A DNA stretch of 46,575 nt from Pseudomonadota bacterium. Lineage in GTDB: Bacteria; Desulfobacterota; Desulfarculia; Desulfarculales; Desulfarculaceae. Of the stretch, positions 1-8,250 are shown piece by piece (the first letter of the stretch is position 1; every line of letters starts with the position of its first letter). The stretch covers positions 1 to 46,575 of the forward strand of contig JAHIND010000033.1 of NCBI GenBank assembly GCA_018896025.1, given 5' to 3'. The notes under the pieces were generated by a model. It searched no databases, was not told the DNA's origin, and saw only the letters and a list, made by a program, of their open reading frames with translations. The position numbers and the translations under genes are program-made.

Positions 1-1
1 C

Positions 2-787
2 GCGGTTCACGCCCAGGAAGAGGAATGGGACGAGCTTGACTGGATGATCAAGAAGTTCCAGGACGCCTTCATGCGCCTGAAGTACTGCGCCAAGCCGGTG
101 GTGAGCGCTCCTCATCAGATGGCCCTGGGTGGCGGCTGCGAGATCTGCCTGGCCTCCGACCGGGTGGTGGCCGCGGCCGAGTCCTACGTGGGCCTGGTCG
201 AGGTCGGCGTGGGCGTCATCCCCGCCGGTGGCGGCACCAAGGAGCTTCTGCTGCGCAACACCCACGAGCGGGTGTTCAAGATCGAGCGCGGCGGACTGTA
301 CCCCAAACAGGTCTATCTGCTGCCTTTCGTGGCCCGTGCCTTTGAGACCATCGCCATGGCCAAGGTGGCCACCAGCGCCCCCGAGGCGGTGAAGATGGGC
401 ATCTTCCGCAACACCGACAAGGTGGTGGTCAACGCCGACTACCGCATCAAGAAGGCCAAGGACAACGTCCTGGCCATGAGCATGGCCGGCTACGCCCCAC
501 CCCGTCCCATCGAGAACCTCCGGGTGCTGGGCCGCGACGCCATGGGCGTGTTCAACTACGCCCTTTACAACATGCACAAGGCCGGATTTGTCACCGATCA
601 CGACATCAACGTGGCCACCGAGGTGGCCCGGGTGTTGACCGGCGGCAACGTGCTGCCCGACACCGAGGTCAGCGAGCAGTACATCCTGGACCTGGAGCGC
701 GAGAGCTTCCTCAAGCTTTGCGGCATGCCCCAGACCCAGGCGCGCATGGCTCACATGCTCAAGACCGGCAAGCCCCTGCGCAACTAA
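2..787 (+). CDS. fadN: 3-hydroxyacyl-CoA dehydrogenase / enoyl-CoA hydratase, C-terminal part (partial at 5' end)
   Basis: The frame is open to the left edge, so the gene starts outside the window. What remains is a crotonase (enoyl-CoA hydratase) domain. The motif ALGGGCE carries the first catalytic glutamate and YVGLVEVGVGVIP the second, each followed by the usual Gly-rich stretch (PAGGGT). The family hydrates trans-2-enoyl-CoA in beta-oxidation. The position before a thiolase and a ~600-residue acyl-CoA dehydrogenase, with the hydratase at the C-terminus, matches the Bacillus subtilis FadN layout (dehydrogenase first, hydratase second) rather than E. coli FadB (hydratase first). The dehydrogenase half is inferred, since it lies outside the window. 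Stop is TAA at 785-787. Confidence 0.88.
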   Translation, partial: AVHAQEEEWDELDWMIKKFQDAFMRLKYCAKPVVSAPHQMALGGGCEICLASDRVVAAAESYVGLVEVGVGVIPAGGGTKELLLRNTHERVFKIERGGLYPKQVYLLPFVARAFETIAMAKVATSAPEAVKMGIFRNTDKVVVNADYRIKKAKDNVLAMSMAGYAPPRPIENLRVLGRDAMGVFNYALYNMHKAGFVTDHDINVATEVARVLTGGNVLPDTEVSEQYILDLERESFLKLCGMPQTQARMAHMLKTGKPLRN

Positions 788-814
788 GGCGGGGAGCAAA
801 GGACCAAGGAAATG

Positions 815-883
815 AACAGGAGAGGGGCTAAAACAATACAAACACGTCGTGCGGGCGCTATTTTATTGGGCCCCTCTCCTGTT
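815..883 (+). terminator. 14-bp perfect inverted repeat with a 41-nt loop between fadN and fadA
   Basis: AACAGGAGAGGGGC at 815-828 is exactly complementary to GCCCCTCTCCTGTT at 870-883. A T-rich stretch follows (TTTTTATAATTTT). The long stem plus T tail suggests an intrinsic or partial terminator, but the 41-nt loop is unusually large. It could instead be an mRNA-processing hairpin that sets the fadN:fadAE ratio. No RNA gene is recognisable in the loop. Confidence 0.4.
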
Positions 884-921
884 TTTATAATTTTCGCCTC
901 AGTTTATATGGGAGGTATCTC

Positions 922-2109
922 ATGAAGGAAGCCGTGATTGTCGCGGCCTGCCGAACCGCGGTGGGGCGCGCCCCCCGGGGCATCCTGCGCCAGACTCGTC
1001 CTGAGTACATGGCCAGCACCGTGGTGGGCGAAGTAGTCAAACGCACCCCAGGCCTAGATCCTGTGGAAATCGACGATGTGGTGCTGGGCTGCACCTTTCC
1101 CGAGGCCGAGCAGGGCCTGAACATCGGCCGGGTGGCGGCGCAAAAGGCCGGGCTGCCCGACGAGGTCCCCGGCATGACCGTGAACCGCTTCTGCTCCTCG
1201 GGCCTCAACGCCATCTCCATCGCCTGCGAGCGCATCATGTGCGGACAGGCCGAAGTCATGATCGCCGGCGGCGTGGAATCCATGAGCCTGATCCCCATGG
1301 GCGGCAACATGATGATGCTTGATCCCGAGATGGGCCTCACCAAGCCCTGGGCCTACGAGGGCATGGGCATGACCGCCGAAAACGTGGCCAACGATTTCAA
1401 CATCTCCCGCGAAGAGCAGGACAAGCTGGGAGTGCGCTCCAACGAGCTGGCCCTCAAGGCCATCGCCGAGGGGCGCTTCAAGGACGAGATCGTGCCCCTG
1501 ATGGTCACCAAGCAGCGCAAGAACAAAAAGGGCCGCTACGAGCTCTACGAAGAGGTCTTCGAAGTGGACGAGGGGCCCCGCCCCGGCACCACCATGGAGA
1601 CCCTGACCAAGCTCCGGCCCGCCTTTACCAAGACCGGCACGGTCACCGCGGGCAACTCCTCCCAGATGAGCGACGGCGCGGCGGCGGTGATGTGCATGTC
1701 CAAGGAAAAGGCCAAGGCCCTGGGCCTCAAGCCCATGCTGACCTACCGCTCCTTCGCAGTGGCAGGCGTGGACCCGCGCTACATGGGTATCGGCCCGGTG
1801 GCGGCCATCCCCAAGGCCCTGGCCCTGGCGGGCATCGGGGTGGACGACCTGAGCCTCATCGAGCTCAACGAGGCCTTTGGTTCCCAGGCGGCCTACTGCC
1901 TGCGCGAGCTGAAGCTGCCCCTGGACATCACCAACGTCAACGGCGGGGCCATCGCTCTGGGCCACCCCCTGGGCTGCACCGGCGCCAAGCTGACCACCCA
2001 GTTGGCCTATGAGATGGGACGCCGCGACGGCTCCCGTTGGGGCCTGGTGTCCATGTGCATCGGCTTCGGCATGGGCGCGGCCGGCGTGTTCGAAAAAGAG
2101 AATTACTAG
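922..2109 (+). CDS. fadA: acetyl-CoA C-acyltransferase (thiolase)
   Basis: 395 residues, the normal length for a degradative thiolase, which cleaves 3-ketoacyl-CoA to acetyl-CoA and a shortened acyl-CoA. The nucleophilic cysteine is C91 in NRFCSSGLNA. The conserved ELNEAFG motif is near 314-320, the GHP histidine is H348 in ALGHPLGCTGA, and the second catalytic cysteine is C379 in CIGFGMGAAG. The ATG at 922 follows a good ribosome-binding site (GGGAGGT). It lies 134 bases after fadN, with a hairpin between them, and 57 bases before fadE. The three genes form a fatty-acid beta-oxidation operon. Chain-length preference cannot be read from the sequence. Confidence 0.95.
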   Translation: MKEAVIVAACRTAVGRAPRGILRQTRPEYMASTVVGEVVKRTPGLDPVEIDDVVLGCTFPEAEQGLNIGRVAAQKAGLPDEVPGMTVNRFCSSGLNAISIACERIMCGQAEVMIAGGVESMSLIPMGGNMMMLDPEMGLTKPWAYEGMGMTAENVANDFNISREEQDKLGVRSNELALKAIAEGRFKDEIVPLMVTKQRKNKKGRYELYEEVFEVDEGPRPGTTMETLTKLRPAFTKTGTVTAGNSSQMSDGAAAVMCMSKEKAKALGLKPMLTYRSFAVAGVDPRYMGIGPVAAIPKALALAGIGVDDLSLIELNEAFGSQAAYCLRELKLPLDITNVNGGAIALGHPLGCTGAKLTTQLAYEMGRRDGSRWGLVSMCIGFGMGAAGVFEKENY

Positions 2110-2166
2110 CCGCCCACCCCGGCGCGGCTCGGCAAGGTTTTAGTTTTAGACATAGGGAGCCCAATC

Positions 2167-3960
2167 ATGGCTGATAAAAAGATTCCCCAGGGCGGCGGTT
2201 TTCTGCTTGGCCCCACCGACCCCGAAGCGGCCTTCGTGCCCGAGGAGTTTTCCGACGAGCACAAGATGATCCTCACCACCACGGCGGATTTCGTGACCGG
2301 CGAAATCTACCCGGTGAGCGACCAGATCGAGCAAAAAGACCATGAGCTGATGAAAAAACTCATGGTCCAGGCCGGCGAGCTGGGCCTGTTGGGCTCCGAC
2401 GTACCCGAAGAGTTCGGCGGCCTGAGCCTGGACAAAATCTCCACCGCCTGCGTGACCGAGGAGATCGGCAAGTCCGGCTCCTTTGCCGTGGCCCAGGGAG
2501 CCCACACCGGCATCGGCACCCTGCCCATCGTCTACTACGGCAACCAGGCCCAGAAAGAAAAGTACCTGCCCGACCTGGCCTCCGGCGAAAAGATCGCGGC
2601 CTACTGCCTCACCGAGGCGGGCGCGGGCTCCGACGCCGTGGGCGGCTGCCGCACCAAGGCGGTGCTCAGCGAGGACGGCAAGCACTACATCATCAACGGC
2701 GAGAAGATGTTCATCACCAACGGTGGTTGGGCCGAGACCTTCATCGTATTCGCCAAGATCGACAACACCGACTTCAGCGCCTTCATAGTGGAGCGCGACT
2801 TCCCGGGCGTCAGCTCCGGTGCCGAGGAGCACAAGCTGGGCATCCAGGGCAGCAGCACCACCACCGTGATCCTGGAAGACGCCCAGGTGCCGGTGGAGAA
2901 CCTGCTCTACGAGCGCGGCAAGGGCGCCGTCATCGCCTTGAACGTCTTGAACATCGGCCGCTACAAGCTGGGCTGCGCCGCCACCGGCGGAGCCAAGGGC
3001 GCTCTGGAGACGGCCACCAAGTTCGCCAAGGAGAGGGTGCAGTTCGGCAAACCCATCGCCGAGTTCGGGGCCATCCAGGAGAAGCTGGCCCGCATGGCCT
3101 CCAAGATCTACGCGGCCGAGACTTCGATCTACCGCTCGGTGGGCCTCATCGACGCTTCTTTGCACGGGGTGGACCCCACCGATCCCGAGTACGGCGGCAA
3201 GGCCAGCGCGGCCATCCGCGAGTACGCGGTGGAATGCTCCATCGACAAGGTGCTGGGCAGCGAGGTGCTGGACTACGTGGTTGACGAGTGCGTGCAGATC
3301 CACGGCGGCTACGGCTACGTGAGCGAGTATCCGGCCGAGCGCTACTACCGCGACGCCCGCATCAACCGCATCTTCGAGGGCACCAACGAGATCAACCGCA
3401 TGACCATCCCCGGTGAGCTGCTCAAACGCGCCATGAAGGGCAAGCTGCCGCTCATGGCCGCGGGCCAGAAGCTTCTGGGCGAGATCATGGAGTACTCCCC
3501 CCTGATGGTGGAGCTGCCCGACGAGCCTTTGGCTTACGAGGCCCACGTGGCCGAGATGGCCAAGAAGTCGGTGATCTACGTGGCCGGACTGGCCGCCCAG
3601 ACCTTCATGCAAAAGCTCATCCACCAGCAGGAGCTTCTGCTCAAGATCGCGGACATGATCATCGAGGCCTTCGCCATGGAGAGCTGCGTGATCCGGGCCA
3701 AGAAGGCCATCGCCTCCATGGGCGAGGCCAAGGCCAAGGTCTACATGGACATGACCCAGGTGTACATGGACGAGGTCATGCCTCGGATGATGGCCTGGGC
3801 CAACGAGTGCCTGGCGGTCATGGCCGAGGGCGACGACCTGCGCACCATGATGGTAGGCGTGCGCAAGCTGCTCAAGTACAACCCGGCCAACGCCATCGCC
3901 CTCAAGCGCGCCGTGGCGGCCAAGGTGCTGGACAAGAACGGCTATCCCATAAGCTACTAG
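2167..3960 (+). CDS. fadE: acyl-CoA dehydrogenase, long FadE type
   Basis: 597 residues. Residues ~30-420 form the acyl-CoA dehydrogenase core: the FAD-binding segment CLTEAGAGSDA (~148-157), the mid-domain sheet (FITNGG, ~182-187), and the C-terminal helical bundle with QIHGGYGYVSEYPAERYYRD. The likely catalytic base is E404 in RIFEGTNEI, where medium-chain enzymes carry theirs. About 180 further residues form a C-terminal helical extension, as in Bacillus FadE (YusJ, about 594 residues). The enzyme makes the first double bond of beta-oxidation and normally passes electrons to ETF. It is last in the fadN-fadA-fadE operon and is followed by a strong terminator. Confidence 0.93.
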   Translation: MADKKIPQGGGFLLGPTDPEAAFVPEEFSDEHKMILTTTADFVTGEIYPVSDQIEQKDHELMKKLMVQAGELGLLGSDVPEEFGGLSLDKISTACVTEEIGKSGSFAVAQGAHTGIGTLPIVYYGNQAQKEKYLPDLASGEKIAAYCLTEAGAGSDAVGGCRTKAVLSEDGKHYIINGEKMFITNGGWAETFIVFAKIDNTDFSAFIVERDFPGVSSGAEEHKLGIQGSSTTTVILEDAQVPVENLLYERGKGAVIALNVLNIGRYKLGCAATGGAKGALETATKFAKERVQFGKPIAEFGAIQEKLARMASKIYAAETSIYRSVGLIDASLHGVDPTDPEYGGKASAAIREYAVECSIDKVLGSEVLDYVVDECVQIHGGYGYVSEYPAERYYRDARINRIFEGTNEINRMTIPGELLKRAMKGKLPLMAAGQKLLGEIMEYSPLMVELPDEPLAYEAHVAEMAKKSVIYVAGLAAQTFMQKLIHQQELLLKIADMIIEAFAMESCVIRAKKAIASMGEAKAKVYMDMTQVYMDEVMPRMMAWANECLAVMAEGDDLRTMMVGVRKLLKYNPANAIALKRAVAAKVLDKNGYPISY

Positions 3961-4013
3961 AACTGCGGCCCGATCGGATGCCGGGCTTTGGAAGCATCCT
4001 GAATCCTGCCATA

Positions 4014-4061
4014 GAGGCCCGCCGGGTTCCCCTCCCTTTCCCGGCGGGCCTCAATTTTTTT
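4014..4061 (+). terminator. Rho-independent terminator of the fad operon
   Basis: A 13-bp perfect stem, GAGGCCCGCCGGG (4014-4026) with CCCGGCGGGCCTC (4040-4052), a 13-nt loop, then AA and seven T residues. It begins 54 bases after the fadE stop. Confidence 0.92.
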
Positions 4062-4156
4062 GAACTGCTTGGCCTAACCTTCAATATCCCTGCATCCCAG
4101 ACGATCACTATTAAGCTTCTTGACTATCTACCCAGGTAGGCCTCAACCTGTAACTA

Positions 4157-4176
4157 TCAGGTATTTTCAGGTATTT
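4157..4176 (+). repeat. perfect 10-bp tandem duplication in the leader of the 56-residue gene
   Basis: TCAGGTATTT occurs twice back to back (4157-4166, 4167-4176), immediately before the AAAGGAGG ribosome-binding site. It could be a regulator half-site pair or chance slippage. No known operator is recognised. Confidence 0.5.
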
Positions 4177-4195
4177 TTTAAAAGGAGGAAGAGGC

Positions 4196-4366
4196 ATGTC
4201 AAAGGCGGACAGCCAAGGCGAAAAGGGCTTTGTTTGGGTCACCGACAAGGCGGGCAATCAGTTCATCTGCCCGGTGGGGGCCCTGAAAGACCCCAAGGAC
4301 GCTTCCAAGTCTGAGTTGGCCAATTGCATCGACGACGCCAAGGCCGGCGTTCCCATCGGCGACTAG
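4196..4366 (+). CDS. 56-residue protein of unknown function
   Basis: A short ORF of 56 codons plus TAG. The start is convincing: ATG at 4196 lies six bases after a near-consensus AAAGGAGG. The protein begins MSKADSQGEKGFVWVTDKAG and ends AGVPIGD. It is soluble-looking, with no membrane segment or signal peptide. It carries two cysteines (C25 in FICPVG, C44 in LANCIDD) and a compact middle (VWVTDKAGNQFICPVGAL) that looks like a small beta-rich domain. It is monocistronic: the fad terminator lies upstream and an oppositely oriented gene downstream. I do not recognise the family and assign no function. Confidence 0.72.
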   Translation: MSKADSQGEKGFVWVTDKAGNQFICPVGALKDPKDASKSELANCIDDAKAGVPIGD

Positions 4367-4436
4367 CTTCGCGGCCCGGGTAGCCCCCCTGCACCCACCA
4401 CAACCCCTGCCCAGTCGGGGGTTGCCCCAACATCCT

Positions 4437-5542
4437 CTACCCCCGCATCCATCCCATGCCGCCATCTGCCTGGAACATGTGGGTGTAGTATTCCCAAATA
4501 AACCCACGAGTAAACTCCGAGGGTTCGTTGCAAGACCACGAGTTTTCGGTCCACATCAGTTCCCGATCCTTATAGGCCAGCAGAAACTGCCCCACGATTT
4601 CAGGGTCCCAATGGTCGCCGGTGCCTTCTTTGATAATATCCAAGGCCGTGTCAGGGTCCATGGAGCCGCGGTAGGTGCGCTCCGAGGTAAGAGCGTCAAA
4701 AACGTCGCATACCGCCAAGACACGGCCGAAAAAGGAGATTTCGCCATCTTGCAGGCCATAGGGGTACCCGCTGCCGTCCCACTTTTCGTGATGATGGCGA
4801 ACCCCTTCGGATATTGAGTAGAAAAGCGGCGAAATGCGTGAGAGGATTTCACCACCGATGCGGCTGTGCCGGCGAACGCTTTCCATCTCCTCGGGGCTCA
4901 GCTTGCCCGGCTTGTGCAATATTTGCTCGGACACCCCCAATTTTCCCAGATCGTGCAGCAGTCCGGACCAGTAAAGATGTTGCAAATTCTTCTCGTCCAT
5001 GCCCAGACGCATGCCCAGGATGGCAGCGTTGCAGGCCACCCGTTCGCTGTGGCCGATGGTGTAGTGGTCGTTGGCTTCTATGGTCTTGGCCAAGCTTCGC
5101 AGGGTGCGGGCAAATGTGGCGCTCACCTCTTGCAACACGGTGCCCAGAAAATCCACCTGTAGGTTCTTGATGAGGCTGATGCCCCCACAACCAAACCGAT
5201 GAAGGCGAAAAAAGCCATGCGGTAGAGCCAGGCAACGGTTTCCTGGGGCTCGTAGGGAGTCACCAGCAAGGGCATGAGGGGGCCCAGCGCCAGGCCACCC
5301 AGGCCTCCGGCCAGGGTTCCACCCAACATGCCGAAACGGAAGCTGGCGAGCACGATGGGTAAGTACATGGCGTGGGAATAGACGAACTTCAGGCCTCCGC
5401 TGAAGTAGACCAAAACAACCACCCCGGCCATGAGCAAAGCTATGGCTAGCCCTTCGACGAGCCTGCTTAAGGTCACGTGAGAACCACCTCGGCTGGAAAG
5501 CCGATATAACAAGCCGCCTATGTGTAAATTTAAGCCAATCAT
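4437..5542 (-). CDS. membrane-anchored HD-GYP cyclic-di-GMP phosphodiesterase, interrupted by a one-base frameshift
   Basis: Two overlapping reading frames encode one protein. The 5' part starts at 5542 and encodes about 120 residues with three to four hydrophobic segments (e.g. IALLMAGVVVLVYFSGG, GGTLAGGLGGLALGPLMPLL). The 3' part, read from about 5183 to 4437, contains the HD-GYP domain: HSERVA, LLHDLGKLGVSE (HD), HHHEKWDGSGYPYG (HHE and GYP), then DVFDALTSERTYRG. The frames meet in a run of five C (5182-5186; G on the coding strand). One extra G there would join GLVVG to ISLIKNLQVDF without a break. HD-GYP domains hydrolyse c-di-GMP. A recent mutation, a sequencing error and programmed slippage are all possible. 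The absence of other damage argues against an old pseudogene. Confidence 0.8.
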
Positions 5543-5711
5543 GATTCCCTACCCCCACCATTACGGGATGACTACATACCCGTGGGCCGGTCAACTCGAC
5601 CAACAGCACCAAGAGGGGGCAGGCTGATTATTAGCCAAAGAGAAAGGCAATTATTCCTATTTTTATAATATACAGAAAATTGTCACGCAATGTGAGACGG
5701 GTTGGAAAGTC

Positions 5712-6806
5712 CTAGGCCTGGTCGTCACTCTCACCCTTGAGCAGTTCCACCTTGCCGTGCAGGCGGCCGTCGCGGGGATGATAGCTGACAACCCTTTGGG
5801 GGAAGGGTATCTCGATGCCTTCCTGGCGGAATAGCTTCAGCACGTTAGTGTTCAGCTCGTGGATAATGCGGCCCCGGTCGCCGGGGTCGTGAATCCAGGC
5901 CAGAAGCTGGTAGATCAGGGAGGAGTCGCCAAACTCGCGGAAGCGGGCCCGCGGCTTGGGACTGGGCAAGATTTCGCTGATGCCCTCGCAGGCCTTGAGC
6001 AAGGTAGCTTCCACCAGCTCCGGATCCGAATCGTAGCCCACCCCCACGGTAACCCTCACCCGGAAGCGGGGCACCCGGCCGCTTTCGTTGGTGACGATGG
6101 TGGTGCTCATGATGGAGTTGGGCACGGTGATCAATACGCTGTCCCTGGTGAGGATGCGGGTGGAGCGGATGCCGATGTCCACCACCTCGCCCCGCTGGCC
6201 ATCGCTCAAGGTTATGTAGTCGCCCAGGCGGTAAGGGTGGTCCACCAGCACGCTCACCCCGCCGAAAAGGTTTGCCAGGGTGTCCCTGGAGGCCAGGGCC
6301 ACGGCGGCGGTGGCGATGCCCGCCGAGGCCAGCAAGGGGGTAACGTTGATGTGCCATATCTTGAAGAGCCAATAGCCGCCGTGCACCAGCAGCAGCAGCA
6401 TGATCAGGTTGTCCAGCAGAGGCAAAAGCTGGCGGGGGGTGTGTTCCTTGCGGTGGCGCTCTCTAAGGGTCCTAAAGACCATGCGACTCATGCGCACCAG
6501 GTACACCGTCCACACGATGATGATCACCGAATAGATGACGTTGACCAGGGGCCCCTGCCAGGTTTGCTCTTCCAGGTAGACGTCCATGGCCACCAGCACG
6601 GCGAATAAGATCACCGAGGTGCGCATGGGGCCGTGCAGGTTGCCCAGGATCTGGTCGTCCAGTTCGGTTTTGCTCAGGCGGGTGATGGCCTTGACCACGC
6701 GGGTGAACAGGTAGTCCACGATCAGGGCGGCCAGCACCGCCACCGCAAGCAGGATCAGGCCCATGAGGTAGGGATGAGCTAAAAGCCAATGCCAAGCATT
6801 GAGCAT
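5712..6806 (-). CDS. MscS-family mechanosensitive ion channel
   Basis: 364 residues. There are four N-terminal hydrophobic segments, then the MscS pore-lining helix and beta domain: LLASAGIATAAVALASRDTL, LFGGVSVLVDHPYRLGDYI, GEVVDIGIRSTRI and VPNSIM. The C-terminal alpha/beta domain contains VTVGVGYDSDPELVEATLL and ends with IEIPFPQRVV. Such channels open under membrane tension and release solutes during hypo-osmotic shock. The length and the extra membrane helices resemble the YnaI/YbdG-type members more than the 286-residue E. coli MscS. The ATG at 6806 has GGAAGG upstream. It stands alone, in the opposite orientation to rlpA. Confidence 0.9.
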   Translation of the reverse strand: MLNAWHWLLAHPYLMGLILLAVAVLAALIVDYLFTRVVKAITRLSKTELDDQILGNLHGPMRTSVILFAVLVAMDVYLEEQTWQGPLVNVIYSVIIIVWTVYLVRMSRMVFRTLRERHRKEHTPRQLLPLLDNLIMLLLLVHGGYWLFKIWHINVTPLLASAGIATAAVALASRDTLANLFGGVSVLVDHPYRLGDYITLSDGQRGEVVDIGIRSTRILTRDSVLITVPNSIMSTTIVTNESGRVPRFRVRVTVGVGYDSDPELVEATLLKACEGISEILPSPKPRARFREFGDSSLIYQLLAWIHDPGDRGRIIHELNTNVLKLFRQEGIEIPFPQRVVSYHPRDGRLHGKVELLKGESDDQA

Positions 6807-6981
6807 GGGCCGTTCCTTCCTGATTCCTGCCTGTTGGCGTATGAGGGCGGCGTTTCGCCGGGCACCGGAGCGTTTGGCACAAGTTTAGGAGGCGGCGGCG
6901 GCCCATGTCAACCACGGGGCGCTTGAGTATGGCCCAATATGGGGCTATAAACAAGGGACCCTTTATCAGAGGAGGATTAAG

Positions 6982-7740
6982 CTGCCTGTTCGCGCCTGGT
7001 CCATTTCAGCCCTGCTGGCCGCCCTTACCGCCTTGCTGCTATTTCTCAGCGCCTGCGGGCCCAAGGTGGTGCCCCCTCCCCCGGCGGGCCGCGACCTGCC
7101 CAAGGGCAAGCCCTACACCGTCTTGGGGCGCAGCTATCGGCCCTTCACCCAAGCCCACGGTTTTGAGCAGCGAGGCCTGGCCTCCTGGTATGGGCCCAAG
7201 TTTCAAGGGAGGCTCACCTCCAACGGCGAGGTCTATGATATGGAAAAGATGACCGCCGCCCACAAGCTTTTGCCCATGAACACCTGGGTGGAGGTGGTCA
7301 ACCAGGATAACGGCAAAAAGGCGGTGGTCCGGGTGAACGACCGGGGGCCTTTCGTGGACGGGCGCATCATAGACTTGTCCAAGGCCGCGGCCCGCAAACT
7401 GGGAGTGCTCGGACCGGGCACCGCTCCGGTGTACATCCGGGCCCTGGCGGCGCGGCCTTACGACACGGCTCCCCCGCCGTCCGACGCCCCCACCGCGGTG
7501 GTCAAGCTGGGTCCCTTTACGGTGCAGGTGGGCGCTTTCACCCAGGAAAGCAACGCCTATCGCCTGGCGGCCATGCTGCGCACCCGCTACCAGGACGTGA
7601 GCGTGGTGGACTACAACCGGGGCGACATGGTCTTCCGGCGGGTGCGGGTGGGCAAGCTGGACAGCCTGGAGCAGGCGGAAAAGTTAAAGGCCCGTTTGCG
7701 GCAGGAAAGCCACAAACAGGCCTTTGTAGTCGCCTGGTAA
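6982..7740 (+). CDS. rlpA: septal ring lytic transglycosylase RlpA family lipoprotein, apparently CTG-initiated
   Basis: The body has a double-psi beta-barrel RlpA domain: GLASWYG, TSNGEVYDM, MTAAHKLLP, VVRVNDRGPF and GRIIDLSKAAA. A C-terminal SPOR domain follows (FTVQVGAFTQESNAYRLAAM to the end). The family cleaves or binds denuded glycan strands at the septum, and SPOR binds septal peptidoglycan. No ATG, GTG or TTG in frame gives a usable signal peptide; TTG at 7033 would leave only seven residues before the lipobox cysteine. A CTG at 6982 lies six bases after a perfect GAGGAGG (6969-6975). It gives a 24-residue lipoprotein signal, MPVRAWSIS then a leucine-rich core, ending LSAC with the lipidated cysteine at C25. 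An ATT at 6976 is the other, less well spaced, candidate. Confidence 0.85.
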   Translation: MPVRAWSISALLAALTALLLFLSACGPKVVPPPPAGRDLPKGKPYTVLGRSYRPFTQAHGFEQRGLASWYGPKFQGRLTSNGEVYDMEKMTAAHKLLPMNTWVEVVNQDNGKKAVVRVNDRGPFVDGRIIDLSKAAARKLGVLGPGTAPVYIRALAARPYDTAPPPSDAPTAVVKLGPFTVQVGAFTQESNAYRLAAMLRTRYQDVSVVDYNRGDMVFRRVRVGKLDSLEQAEKLKARLRQESHKQAFVVAW

Positions 7741-7751
7741 GGAGCTGGGGG

Positions 7752-8054
7752 CTAATCAGGATCCAGTCCGGCAGCTTCGTTTATACGGCGGCGCAGTACT
7801 CCGGAGGTCTTGAACACCACCACGCGGCGGGCCCTGAGCTGCAAATCAGCGCGGGTCTGGGGATTGCGGCCCCGGCGGGCCTTCTTATCCTTGACCATGA
7901 ATTTGCCGAAACCACTGATCAACAGGTCGTCCCCCACGGCGAGGGTGCCTTTCATCAACTCCAGAGCTGTTTCCACCACCTCACGCGACCGATTTTTGGG
8001 CAGTTGGGTGGTTTCATATACTTCGTTGATTATGTTTTCTTTGGTCAGCGCCAA
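7752..8054 (-). CDS. ihfA: integration host factor subunit alpha
   Basis: 100 residues of the HU/IHF family. The DNA-binding signature is intact: ISGFGKFMVKDKKARRGRNP, then ARRVVVFKTSGVLRRRI, which matches the IhfA C-terminus (ARRVV.F). The start is placed at TTG 8054, giving MALTKENIINE as in other IhfA proteins. AAGGAGA lies about seven bases upstream. The in-frame GTG six bases earlier sits too close to that site, and a longer upstream extension lacks family similarity. IHF bends DNA at specific sites and serves promoters, recombination and replication. It is convergent with rlpA, with an 11-base gap. Confidence 0.9.
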   Translation of the reverse strand: MALTKENIINEVYETTQLPKNRSREVVETALELMKGTLAVGDDLLISGFGKFMVKDKKARRGRNPQTRADLQLRARRVVVFKTSGVLRRRINEAAGLDPD

Positions 8055-8196
8055 CGCCACTCTCCTTTGCGGGCCTGAAAATTCACTTACCACTGGTGCG
8101 GCCGACCAGCTCGTCTTAACGCGTTAGGCACTATCTCCAATATTGCTCCTTTTGTCAATACCTTTAGGATGGATAGCCCTTTCTGCCGGGTCCTGC

Positions 8197-8225
8197 TTGT
8201 AATGGCGGCCCGCAATGTCTATATT
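8197..8225 (+). promoter_or_regulatory. probable sigma-70 promoter of ssrA
   Basis: TTGTAA (8197-8202), a 17-base spacer and TATATT (8220-8225). Transcription would begin about 8232, leaving a short leader that RNase P removes to give the mature 5' end at 8251. Confidence 0.5.
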
Positions 8226-8250
8226 TAGTACACCTGCAAGATTGGCTTGT

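Noticed and set aside
2146..3624. 492-codon minus-strand ORF opposite fadE
   Set aside because: The fadE frame carries all family motifs. The opposing frame has no recognisable domain and mirrors codon bias.
6905..7252. ATG at 6905 as start of an rlpA extension
   Set aside because: It is in another frame and its product has no signal peptide or RlpA motif.
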